This document shows, piece after piece, positions 32,366-39,679 of a stretch of DNA of 39,679 nucleotides. Every line of letters starts with the position of its first letter. Positions within the stretch are counted from its first letter, which is position 1. Source of the stretch: Bacteroidota bacterium (GTDB lineage: Bacteria; Bacteroidota; Bacteroidia; Palsa-965); assembly GCA_013298545.1 (NCBI GenBank), contig JAAFIA010000008.1, forward strand, positions 1 through 39,679, in the 5' to 3' direction. The position numbers and the translations under genes are program-made. The notes below the pieces were generated by a model that did not search any database, was not told the DNA's origin, and worked only from the letters and a program-made list of their open reading frames with translations.

Positions 32366-33802
32366 TTATAGCAATACGAGTATAATTAAAGCAGGTAAAG
32401 CAATTTTTGTGAAAAACTGATACAAGGCAATCGTTCCGGCTTTGCGTCCTGAATAGGGCGTATCTATAAAAGCATTGGGGCCAGTTTTCATTAACGCATG
32501 ATGCAGACTTGTTTTAGAAACTGGATGCACTTCACCATTTCCAGTTGCAGCAATTTTCTCGACTTGTTTGGGAACTTCCTCGCCGAAAAATAAAACTTCT
32601 AATTGAATGTTTTTTTCTTCTGCCATCATGGCAACTTCGTTGCGTGTTCCTTTGGGCAAATAAATTTTCCCGTCGGTAAACATCACCACACGGTTATTTC
32701 CTTTTTCAATGGTGTTTTTTTCGACTTGTTTGTATGCAGCATGTATCGCACCAGCCGCATTGCTTCCACCACCCGATTTAATTTGAAGCAATGCTTGTTC
32801 AAAAAAAGGAATATCATCAGCCAAATGACTTTCGGCGAGTAGTTGCACTTCGTCGTTATAGGCGATCACAGCAACATGATCATTGGGGCCGAGCGCGCGG
32901 ATGAAGGGAAGAATAACAGCCGTTACTTGTTCTATCAAGCTATCTTTTTGCATGGATTTAGAAACATCGATGACCAGTACGATATTGTTGCGCGGGAGGC
33001 TGTCGCGGGGGGGCGCGCATAAAACGTCTTCTGGCATCACTTCTGTCAAACTCACATCGTCCATCCAATAATACGCATACTTATTGAATGCAAAAGTACG
33101 CAACGAACCATGCTCCGATTTTTTCACCTTGTGTACATGCTTTGGTGTTTCTCCAAAAAAACACCCCAAAGTCAAAAAACGTTCGCCACCTTTTGCAATG
33201 AACGTATCACAAATCATCACCCAACCCTCGTCGCTCGTTACATAATGATCGTTGTAGGAAACTATTTGCGGCGTGGGATTTCTACCATAAAAAGGTTGGC
33301 TATTCTTCACCAATACACAATCCTTTGTCAGTGCAGCACCAAAACCACGAGCAGCAAAATTGCTTCGTTTATCGAGGGCAACATAGTAACGTACACAATA
33401 CATTTTCCCCGAATCGAGTGGCTGTTTGAGTCGGGTGGCGATATACTCTGAATAGCTAATGCCGTTCTTTGTCCAACTCACATAATTATTGCGACTAATT
33501 CCTGCAATAAATCCAACACGTCCTTTTCCTGTTCGGGCAGTTTTTAGTGGATAGCCCAAAAAATGAGAACGCTCAGAATTCACATAATCCGGCGTTCCTT
33601 CCGTTGGTTGAAACCAACCTTCCGTCATGACATTTCCTTTACCCGATTTCGCTGGCAAGTAATCGCCGTATTTATTCCAATTGAATTGATGAATATAGGG
33701 AGCACCAGTATCGGCTTCAAAGGAAGGGTTGACAACCAAATTTTGCTGCGCCAAAAGCGGAGATACCAAACATAAAAACAAGACACATAAACGTAGCAGC
33801 AT
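32366..33802 (-). CDS. vWA domain protein with N-terminal jelly-roll-like domain (paralogue B)
   Basis: 478 aa. Same order as its neighbour: signal peptide (MLLRLCVLFLCLVSPLLA-Q), NLVVNPSFEADT domain, YAYYWMDDVSLTEV, vWA with NNIVLVIDVSKSM (DxSxS), GGGSNAAGAIHAAYKQV and NRVVMFTDGKIYLPKG, and a C-terminal membrane segment after TPYSGRKAGTIALYQFF. Long stretches are identical or nearly so to paralogue A (EGWFQPT, KMYCVRYYV, DKRSN, SKSM), with most change in surface loops around 90-190. The tandem arrangement (96 bases apart) points to gene duplication. Role unknown; MIDAS-bearing proteins bind ligands in a metal-dependent way. Confidence 0.85.
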   Translation of the reverse strand: MLLRLCVLFLCLVSPLLAQQNLVVNPSFEADTGAPYIHQFNWNKYGDYLPAKSGKGNVMTEGWFQPTEGTPDYVNSERSHFLGYPLKTARTGKGRVGFIAGISRNNYVSWTKNGISYSEYIATRLKQPLDSGKMYCVRYYVALDKRSNFAARGFGAALTKDCVLVKNSQPFYGRNPTPQIVSYNDHYVTSDEGWVMICDTFIAKGGERFLTLGCFFGETPKHVHKVKKSEHGSLRTFAFNKYAYYWMDDVSLTEVMPEDVLCAPPRDSLPRNNIVLVIDVSKSMQKDSLIEQVTAVILPFIRALGPNDHVAVIAYNDEVQLLAESHLADDIPFFEQALLQIKSGGGSNAAGAIHAAYKQVEKNTIEKGNNRVVMFTDGKIYLPKGTRNEVAMMAEEKNIQLEVLFFGEEVPKQVEKIAATGNGEVHPVSKTSLHHALMKTGPNAFIDTPYSGRKAGTIALYQFFTKIALPALIILVLL

Positions 33803-33876
33803 GCCCTCGAAATAACAAAAACCATACCCTTTCCGAAAAAAATCGCAATTAATTTACCTAAAAATAATTTTTAAAA

Positions 33877-33894
33877 TACTATGCTTGCATAATA
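33877..33894. promoter_or_regulatory. Candidate MarR operator upstream of marR/fadN
   Basis: TACTATGCTTGCATAATA is an imperfect palindrome (14 of 18 positions symmetric, core TATGC-TT-GCATA). It overlaps the -33 region of the TACATTTG promoter and lies 29 bases before the MarR ATG, the usual place for autoregulation by MarR proteins. Confidence 0.5.
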
Positions 33895-33899
33895 ATTTA

Positions 33900-33907
33900 T
33901 ACATTTG
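33900..33907 (+). promoter_or_regulatory. TAnnTTTG -7 element of the MarR/fad cluster
   Basis: TACATTTG, 15 bases before the ATG at 33923, directly after the operator-like palindrome. No consensus TTG at the right spacing. Confidence 0.5.
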
Positions 33908-33922
33908 AAAAAAGAAACTCGT

Positions 33923-34357
33923 ATGGCAAAGAACGATACCGTGTGTGCAAAATTGCGTCATTCATGGCTTGGTGTGGCTCGCATGTATAATGCTGAAGCA
34001 TTGAAATATGACCTGACGACAACGGTTGGTTTTATTCTCTTACGCATCGACTCCAAAGAAGGCGTTCCATCAACTAAAATCGGACCTTTACTGGGTATGG
34101 AAGCCACAAGCCTTACACGTACCTTGAGCCAGTTGGAGAAAAAAGGATACATCCGCCGTCAAAAAGACGAAACCGATGCACGACGCGTTTTGATCACGCT
34201 CACCGATAAAGGAAAACAGAAACGCGATATTGCTCGTAAAACAGTAAAAGCGTTTAACGAAGAAATTCGCAAACGTGTTGGAGAACAAAAATTAAATACA
34301 TTCTTATCTGTTTTGGAAAACATCTCAGGCATTGCTTCTGAAATGGATTTTCAATAA
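33923..34357 (+). CDS. MarR family transcriptional regulator
   Basis: 144 aa winged-helix protein. Helix-turn-helix block VPSTKIGPLLGMEATSLTRTLSQLEKKGYI, then the wing RRQKDETDARRVLITLTDKGK (the MarR DxRxxxLTxTxxG motif), and dimerisation helices at both ends. The start at 33923 is used; a TTG at 33905 lies within the -7 element. It precedes fadN by 20 bases, so it is probably the first gene of the beta-oxidation transcript and its regulator, responding to an acyl-CoA or fatty acid (inferred from context). Confidence 0.88.
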   Translation: MAKNDTVCAKLRHSWLGVARMYNAEALKYDLTTTVGFILLRIDSKEGVPSTKIGPLLGMEATSLTRTLSQLEKKGYIRRQKDETDARRVLITLTDKGKQKRDIARKTVKAFNEEIRKRVGEQKLNTFLSVLENISGIASEMDFQ

Positions 34358-34377
34358 CGCATTATACATTGCTCGCT

Positions 34378-36783
34378 ATGAAAAGAATCATTAAAAAAGT
34401 GGCCATTCTTGGCTCTGGTGTCATGGGTTCGCGCATTGCTTGCCATTTTGCGCATATCGGTTGTGAAGTTTTACTGCTTGATATTATTCCACGTGAACTT
34501 TCTGCTGCAGAACAAGCAAAAGGAAAAACCTTGAACGATGCCGATGTACGCAATCGTGTTGTGAATGAAGCCTTGCAAGCAGCGCTCAAAAGCAATCCTT
34601 CGCCCATTTACAAAAAGGCATTTGCTACACGCATAAAGACTGGAAATTTCGACGACAATATGAAAGATATTGCTTCGTGCGATTGGGTACTCGAAGCCGT
34701 AATCGAACGCTTAGATATTAAGCGAATGGTTTATGAGCAAGTAGAAAAATACAGAAAAGCCGGAACGCTCATCACCACCAATACATCGGGTATTCCAATG
34801 CACTTGTTGGCAGAAGGCAGAAGCGAAGATTTCAAGAAAAATTTCTGCGGTACACACTTTTTCAACCCTCCGCGTTACCTCAAATTGCTCGAATTAATTC
34901 CGGCTCCCGAAACGCATTCCGATGTGATTGATTTTTTGCTGGATTATGGCGAAAAGCAATTGGGCAAAACAACAATTTTCTGCAAAGACACGCCGGCCTT
35001 TATTGCCAACCGAATCGGTGTGTACAGCATCATGGCGCTTTTTCACTTGGTTGAAAAAATGGATTTGACAGTTGAAGAAGTAGATAAACTCACAGGACCA
35101 GTTTTGGGTCGTCCTAAATCGGCCACCTTCCGCACTTGCGATGTTGTTGGTTTAGACACTTTAATTCATGTGGCAAACGGATTAACGGCTAATTGCCCAA
35201 ACGATGAAGCACGTGAGTTATTCGCCTTGCCAGCGTATGTTTCTAAACTCAGCGAAAACAAATGGCTTGGCGATAAAACAGGACAAGGTTTTTATAAAAA
35301 AGTAAAAGGAGCCGACGGTAAAAGCGAAATTCTTGCGCTTGATTTGAAAACAATGGAATACCGTCCGCAACAAAAAGTAAAATTTGCAACACTAGAACAA
35401 ACAAAACCCATCGACAACCTGCGCGAGCGCATGAAGGTGCTGGTGGCTGGCAAAGATAAAGCAGGCGAATTTTACCGCACAAGCTTCTTTGGTTTGTTTA
35501 GTTATGTTGCTAATCGCATTCCTGAGATTGCCGACGAAATTTATAAAATCGACCAAGCGCTGAATGCGGGATTTGGTTGGGAGATTGGACCGTTTGAAGT
35601 TTGGGATGCGCTTGGTGTGAACGAAACGGTAACACAAATGGAAGCGGCTGGCCATGCCGTTGCTCCGTGGATCAAGGAAATGCTTGCACAAGGAAACACT
35701 AGCTTTTATAAAAATGAAAATGGCATAGCGAAGTATTACGATCAACAAAGCAAATCGTACAAAACCATTCCGGGAACAGAGTCCTTGATTATACTGGATC
35801 TCATTCGCCCCACAAAAACAATCTGGAAAAACAGCGGCACCACCTTAACGGATATTGGCGATTGTATTTTGAACTTAGAATTTCACACCAAAATGAATAC
35901 GATCGGTGGCGAAGTTTTGCAAGGCGTAAATACGGCCATCGAAAAGGCAGAAAAAGAATTTCGCGGTTTGGTTATTTCAAACGAGGGTTCAAATTTTTCT
36001 GCTGGAGCAAACCTCGGAATGGTCTTTATGCTTGCCGTAGAGCAAGAATGGGATGAATTGGATTTTGCTGTTCGTGCCTTTCAAAATACGATGATGCGCA
36101 TTCGTTATTCATCTATTCCGGTAGTGGTTGCACCGCATAACATGGCGCTTGGTGGTTCGTGCGAAATGTGTTTACACGCCGATGCGGTTGTTGCACATGC
36201 CGAGACGTATATGGGTTTAGTCGAATTTGGTGTTGGCGTTATTCCTGGCGGTGGTGGCACCAAAGAATTTGCACTTCGCCTTTCGGACGAAATTCATGAA
36301 GGTGATGTCGAATTAAATGCGTTCAGAAATCGTTTTCTCACCATTGGTCAAGCCAAAGTATCGACCTCAGCGCACGAGGCTTTTGACTTGGGCTATCTCC
36401 GGCACGGAACAGATCACGTAGTTGTCTCACGCGCACGATTGGCCGCAGAGGCGAAAGCCAAAGCCGTTCAATTGGCGGAAGCGGGATACGTTGCACCGGT
36501 TCAGCGTACCGACATCCGTGTGCTCGGGCAAAGTGCCTTGGGCCTCGCATACATTGGTGCAAACAGCATGCGTAGTGGAAATTACATTTCAGATCACGAT
36601 GTAAAAATTTCACAAAAGATGGCGTGGGTGTTGTGCGGGGGCGAACTTTCACAACCAACATTGGTATCGGAACAATACTTACTCGATCTTGAGCGTGAAG
36701 TATTTCTATCGTTGTGCAGCGAACGAAAATCACTCGAACGCATGCAAAGTATTTTGACTGGCGGAAAGATTTTGAGAAACTAA
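34378..36783 (+). CDS. fadN: 3-hydroxyacyl-CoA dehydrogenase / enoyl-CoA hydratase (FadN type)
   Basis: 801 aa. Unlike FadB/FadJ of enterics, the dehydrogenase comes first: NAD loop VAILGSGVMGSRIA (9-22), TNTSGIPMHLLAEG, GTHFFNPPRYLKLLELIP (catalytic His) and FCKDTPAFIANRIG, followed by two C-terminal HAD domains. The enoyl-CoA hydratase half occupies about 500-700 (FRGLVISNEGSNFSAGANLGM oxyanion site, ALGGSCEMCLHADAVVAHAETYMGLVEFGVGVIPGGGGTKEF with the Glu positions). This order and length equal FadN of Bacillus subtilis. It performs hydration and oxidation steps of beta-oxidation. The ATG at 34378 is the natural start; an in-frame TTG 9 bases earlier is possible. Confidence 0.93.
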   Translation: MKRIIKKVAILGSGVMGSRIACHFAHIGCEVLLLDIIPRELSAAEQAKGKTLNDADVRNRVVNEALQAALKSNPSPIYKKAFATRIKTGNFDDNMKDIASCDWVLEAVIERLDIKRMVYEQVEKYRKAGTLITTNTSGIPMHLLAEGRSEDFKKNFCGTHFFNPPRYLKLLELIPAPETHSDVIDFLLDYGEKQLGKTTIFCKDTPAFIANRIGVYSIMALFHLVEKMDLTVEEVDKLTGPVLGRPKSATFRTCDVVGLDTLIHVANGLTANCPNDEARELFALPAYVSKLSENKWLGDKTGQGFYKKVKGADGKSEILALDLKTMEYRPQQKVKFATLEQTKPIDNLRERMKVLVAGKDKAGEFYRTSFFGLFSYVANRIPEIADEIYKIDQALNAGFGWEIGPFEVWDALGVNETVTQMEAAGHAVAPWIKEMLAQGNTSFYKNENGIAKYYDQQSKSYKTIPGTESLIILDLIRPTKTIWKNSGTTLTDIGDCILNLEFHTKMNTIGGEVLQGVNTAIEKAEKEFRGLVISNEGSNFSAGANLGMVFMLAVEQEWDELDFAVRAFQNTMMRIRYSSIPVVVAPHNMALGGSCEMCLHADAVVAHAETYMGLVEFGVGVIPGGGGTKEFALRLSDEIHEGDVELNAFRNRFLTIGQAKVSTSAHEAFDLGYLRHGTDHVVVSRARLAAEAKAKAVQLAEAGYVAPVQRTDIRVLGQSALGLAYIGANSMRSGNYISDHDVKISQKMAWVLCGGELSQPTLVSEQYLLDLEREVFLSLCSERKSLERMQSILTGGKILRN

Positions 36784-36784
36784 A

Positions 36785-36930
36785 TAGACATGAGACTAGA
36801 GACGTGAGACATGAGACATGAGATCGCACAGTCCCACGCTCTCCATCACGTCTCACATCTCATGTCTCAAGTCTCGTGTCTCACGTCCAGCGCAGGCAAT
36901 GCGGGAAGGAAAATCTCAAGTCTCACGTCC
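36785..36930. repeat. Inverted heptanucleotide arrays (large hairpin) between fadN and the four-helix-bundle gene
   Basis: Left arm: six 7-base units at 36785-36826 (TAGACAT, GAGACTA, GAGACGT, GAGACAT, GAGACAT, GAGATCG). Right arm: the reverse-complement type at 36850-36884 (GTCTCAC, ATCTCAT, GTCTCAA, GTCTCGT, GTCTCAC) and again at 36913-36926, in the same 7-bp register (offset 63). The longest exact pairing is GAGACATGAGAT (36813-36824) with ATCTCATGTCTC (36857-36868). GTCTCACGTCCA occurs twice (36878, 36920). In RNA it would form a long stem inside the fad transcript. Confidence 0.85.
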
Positions 36931-36950
36931 AAACAATTAAAAATAAAAAC

Positions 36951-37307
36951 ATGCACAATTACAAAGAACTTAAAATCTGGCAACGTTCAATGTTATTAGT
37001 CAAACAAATCTATAAGTTAACTGAAACCTTCTCAAAAGAAGAAATATATGGACTCGTAAGTCAAATTAGACGCTGCGCAGTTTCGATACCATCAAATATT
37101 GCTGAGGGGGCTGGCAGAAAAAATGACGCTGAGTTTGCGTACTTTCTAAGCATTGCCAATGGCTCTTCTTATGAATTAACAACTCAGCTGATTCTCTCAG
37201 TAGAGCTTAGTCTTGTTATTTCAAAAATTGTTCAACCAGTCTTAGATGATTTAGATGGTATTCAAAAAATGATTTTCACATTAATTGAAAAGCATAGAAA
37301 AAAATGA
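36951..37307 (+). CDS. Four-helix bundle protein (23S rRNA intervening-sequence family)
   Basis: 118 aa, matching the S23/IVP four-helix bundle family (PF05635): start block MHNYKELKIWQRSMLLVKQIY, LVSQIRRCAVSIPSNIAEGAGRKNDAEFAYFLSIANGSSYELTTQLILS is the hallmark second half. Family members occur inside 23S rRNA intervening sequences and as free-standing genes, also related in fold to the Avd proteins of diversity-generating retroelements. Function unknown. It sits inside the fad cluster, 24 bases before fadA, with text more AT-rich than its neighbours, and directly follows a heptad-repeat hairpin, so it looks inserted. Confidence 0.88.
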   Translation: MHNYKELKIWQRSMLLVKQIYKLTETFSKEEIYGLVSQIRRCAVSIPSNIAEGAGRKNDAEFAYFLSIANGSSYELTTQLILSVELSLVISKIVQPVLDDLDGIQKMIFTLIEKHRKK

Positions 37308-37331
37308 TTTCAGCAATTAAAAACTAACACT

Positions 37332-38510
37332 ATGAACGCATATATCATTGCCGGCCTTCGATCTGCTGTTGCAAAAGCACCGCGCGGTTTATTTCGTTTT
37401 GTTCGTCCTGACGATTTAGCGGCGGATGTGATTCGTCAGGTCATGGCGCAAGTGCCGCAACTCGACAAAGAACGCATCGACGATGTGATTGTTGGCAATG
37501 CGATGCCGGAAGCAGAACAGGGTTTAAATTTTGGTCGGCTCATTTCGTTGCTTGCGCTTGATACAGATAAAGTTCCGGGTATGACCGTGAATCGCTATTG
37601 TTCTTCTGGATTAGAAACCATTGCGATTGCGGCTTCCAAAATTCATTCCGGCATGGCCGACTGCATCATCGCAGGTGGTGTAGAATCGATGAGTTTGATT
37701 CCGATGGGTGGCTGGCGTGTCATTCCAAATTACAAAGTTGCACAAGAACATCCTGACTGGTATTGGGGCATGGGACTGACCGCAGAGGCCGTAGCAAAAG
37801 AGTACAATATTTCGCGGGCCGATCAAGATTTATTTGCATACAACTCGCATCAAAAAGCCTTGGCCGCTATACGCGATGGAAAATTCAAAACGGGCATTGC
37901 TCCAATTACCGTGAACGAAACGTATTTGGATGAAACTGGTAAACGCAAGCAACGCTCGTACATTGTTGATACGGATGAAGGCCCGCGCGCGGATACATCG
38001 CTCGAAGCCTTGGCAAAATTGAAACCTGTTTTTGCTGCTGATGGAAGCGTTACAGCTGGAAATTCATCGCAGACTTCAGACGGTGCAGCTTTTGTTATTG
38101 TAGTCAGCGAACGCATGTTGAAAGAGTTGAATGTACAACCCATCGCTCGGCTAGTAAATTACGCCGTAGCGGGTGTTCCGCCACGCATCATGGGCATCGG
38201 ACCAGTAGAAGCGATTCCTGCCGTTTTGAAAAAAGCGGGAATGCAACAAAAAGACATCGACTTGTTTGAATTGAACGAAGCATTTGCCTCGCAATCGCTC
38301 GCCGTCATGCGCACGTTAGACTTGAATCAAGAAATTGTAAACGTCAATGGCGGTGCTATTTCGCTTGGTCATCCGCTCGGTTGTTCGGGTGCAAAACTAT
38401 CGGTACAACTTTTCGATGAAATGCGTCGCCGGAAAAGTAAATATGGCGTTGTTACGATGTGCGTAGGAACGGGCCAAGGCGCTGCCGGAATTTTCGAGTT
38501 GCTCCATTAA
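37332..38510 (+). CDS. fadA: Acetyl-CoA acyltransferase (3-ketoacyl-CoA thiolase)
   Basis: 392 aa. Thiolase catalytic residues are present: Cys90 in NRYCSSGLETIA (nucleophile), NEAFA (315-319), His347 in GGAISLGHPLGCSGA, and Cys377 in MCVGTGQG. It cleaves 3-ketoacyl-CoA with CoA to acetyl-CoA and a shortened acyl-CoA, the last beta-oxidation step. Follows the four-helix-bundle gene by 24 bases and precedes fadE by 26 bases, as part of one cluster. Confidence 0.93.
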   Translation: MNAYIIAGLRSAVAKAPRGLFRFVRPDDLAADVIRQVMAQVPQLDKERIDDVIVGNAMPEAEQGLNFGRLISLLALDTDKVPGMTVNRYCSSGLETIAIAASKIHSGMADCIIAGGVESMSLIPMGGWRVIPNYKVAQEHPDWYWGMGLTAEAVAKEYNISRADQDLFAYNSHQKALAAIRDGKFKTGIAPITVNETYLDETGKRKQRSYIVDTDEGPRADTSLEALAKLKPVFAADGSVTAGNSSQTSDGAAFVIVVSERMLKELNVQPIARLVNYAVAGVPPRIMGIGPVEAIPAVLKKAGMQQKDIDLFELNEAFASQSLAVMRTLDLNQEIVNVNGGAISLGHPLGCSGAKLSVQLFDEMRRRKSKYGVVTMCVGTGQGAAGIFELLH

Positions 38511-38536
38511 TTTTTGAACTGTAAAAACTACTTGAT

Positions 38537-39679
38537 ATGTCAACTACAATCAAAGGAGGAGAATTCCTCATTCGCGAAACCAAAGCTGCCGATATATTTA
38601 TTCCAGAAGAATGGAATGAAGAAGCGCAACTCATGGCACAATCGTGTCATGACTTTTTAGAACAAGAAATTTTTCCAAACCTTGATCGTATTGATGCGCA
38701 AGAGCCGGGCTTGATGGAAAGTATTCTCGACAAGGCCGCCGAACTTGGCTTATTGGGAATTTCTGCGCCCGAACAATATGGTGGCTTTGGAAAAGATTTC
38801 AAAACAGCAACGCTGACAACAGAAATTTTAGGTGCGGGGCATTCGTTTGCGGTTGCCATCTCGGCACATACGGGAATCGGAACCTTGCCGATCTTGTATT
38901 ATGGCAACGAAGCTCAAAAAACAAAATACATTCCCAATCTGATCAGCGGAAAAACAAAAGCAAGTTATTGTTTGACAGAACCAGGTTCAGGTTCAGATGC
39001 AAACTCTGGTAAGACACGCGCTAAACTAGCTGCCGACGGAAAGCATTACATCATTGATGGACAAAAGATGTGGATTACGAATGGTGGCTTTGCAGAAATT
39101 TTCATTGTATTTGCAAAGATTGATGACGATGAAAACCTGAGTGCATTTATTGTCGAGAAATCGTTTGGTGGCATTACACTGAATCCCGAAGAACATAAAC
39201 TCGGTATCAAAGGAAGTTCTACACGTCAGGTATTTTTCAATGGCTGTCAAGTTCCGGTAGAAAATTTATTGTCGGAGCGCGGCAATGGATTTAAAATTGC
39301 CGTCAATATTTTAAATATCGGTCGTATCAAATTGGCTGCTGCTGCTATTGGCGCGAGTAAACGCATCACCACAACGGCTGCAAAATATGCCTTAGAGCGC
39401 GAACAATTTGGTCGTCCCATTGCGAAGTATGGAGCTATTCGCCATAAAATTGGCGATATGGCTGCACGTATTTATGCCAGCGAATCGGCTTTGTACCGCG
39501 CCTGCCAGAACATTGACGATGCCATCAAAACGCTTGAGGAATCGGGCATGGATCAGGCCAAAGCAAAACTGAAAGGTGTAGAACAATTTGCGGCAGAAGC
39601 GGCTATTTTAAAAGTGCACGGTTCTGAGGTGTTGGATTTTGTGGTGGATGAAGGCTTGCAGATTTATGGCGGCATGGGC
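38537..39679 (+). CDS. fadE: Acyl-CoA dehydrogenase, C-terminus off window
   Basis: 381 codons are visible with no stop before the edge. N-terminal helical domain, [18 protein letters not shown], then the FAD/substrate block [19 protein letters not shown] and [18 protein letters not shown], and [57 protein letters not shown] (flavin-binding helix). It oxidises acyl-CoA to enoyl-CoA. The family in Bacteroidota, like FadE of Bacillus subtilis, is about 590-600 aa, so roughly 215 residues lie beyond the window. Gene order fadN-fadA-fadE equals that of B. subtilis apart from the inserted small gene. Confidence 0.93.
   Translation, partial: MSTTIKGGEFLIRETKAADIFIPEEWNEEAQLMAQSCHDFLEQEIFPNLDRIDAQEPGLMESILDKAAELGLLGISAPEQYGGFGKDFKTATLTTEILGAGHSFAVAISAHTGIGTLPILYYGNEAQKTKYIPNLISGKTKASYCLTEPGSGSDANSGKTRAKLAADGKHYIIDGQKMWITNGGFAEIFIVFAKIDDDENLSAFIVEKSFGGITLNPEEHKLGIKGSSTRQVFFNGCQVPVENLLSERGNGFKIAVNILNIGRIKLAAAAIGASKRITTTAAKYALEREQFGRPIAKYGAIRHKIGDMAARIYASESALYRACQNIDDAIKTLEESGMDQAKAKLKGVEQFAAEAAILKVHGSEVLDFVVDEGLQIYGGMG

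Noticed and set aside
36951-37307. Avd protein of a diversity-generating retroelement
   Set aside because: The fold family is shared, but no reverse transcriptase or template/variable repeat pair is present; the sequence fits the rRNA intervening-sequence group.

Overview
The window looks like chromosome of a member of the Bacteroidota (Flavobacteriales/Chitinophagales-like) of moderate GC. Evidence: repeated TAnnTTTG promoter elements instead of sigma70 boxes and Shine-Dalgarno sites, a type IX-secretion-style adhesin with an SprB-like repeat at the left edge, many secreted proteins ending their signal peptide in -A-Q, DUF983 and DUF3467 proteins, and an SDR-type L-threonine dehydrogenase. 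I see no rRNA, tRNA, CRISPR array, prophage or transposase.

Layout. 1-1.6 kb: 5' part of a secreted adhesin (minus strand). 1.8-3 kb: NamZ-type exo-muramidase. 3.1-4.1 kb: an AbiF/AbiD-type HEPN protein preceded by its own promoter and a short hairpin-plus-oligoU RNA; this is the best candidate for an unusual system. 4.1-7.5 kb: LolC/E-type permease, GNAT acetyltransferase, acyl-CoA carboxylase beta subunit, terminator. 7.5-8.9 kb: mostly non-coding, with two hairpins, a small membrane protein and a 58-unit heptanucleotide array. 8.9-10.8 kb: metallo-hydrolase and two coupled outer-membrane barrel proteins (minus). 10.9-14.7 kb: RecX, DUF983, a membrane protein with a COQ4-like metal motif, a large alpha/beta hydrolase, bacilliredoxin. 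14.7-15.8 kb: GatC and PlsC (minus). 16-23 kb: threonine dehydrogenase and a run of secreted proteins (MORN-like, patatin-barrel, PD40 propeller, vWA). 23-25 kb: DUF3467, YcxB-like and threonine aldolase (minus). 25-31 kb: subtilase, barrel protein, acyl-CoA ligase, lipoprotein-like protein, sulfotransferase. 30.8-33.8 kb: two tandem paralogous vWA proteins (minus). 33.9 kb to the right edge: a fatty-acid beta-oxidation cluster: MarR regulator, fadN, a four-helix-bundle protein with an inverted-heptad hairpin in front, fadA and the start of fadE.

How the genes fit together. The acyl-CoA ligase (27.4 kb) can activate fatty acids, fadN-fadA-fadE carry out the oxidation cycle, and the carboxylase (5.9 kb) could handle propionyl-CoA. 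The MarR protein is the obvious candidate regulator of the fad cluster, and there is an 18-bp near-palindrome at its promoter. Threonine dehydrogenase and threonine aldolase give two routes for threonine breakdown. NamZ, PlsC, the LolC/E-like permease and the barrel proteins belong to envelope upkeep.

Two non-coding themes stand out: the RNA leader of the Abi gene, and two heptanucleotide arrays of unrelated sequence (8.4-8.9 kb and 36.8-36.9 kb) that share the same plan, direct heptads followed by inverted copies.
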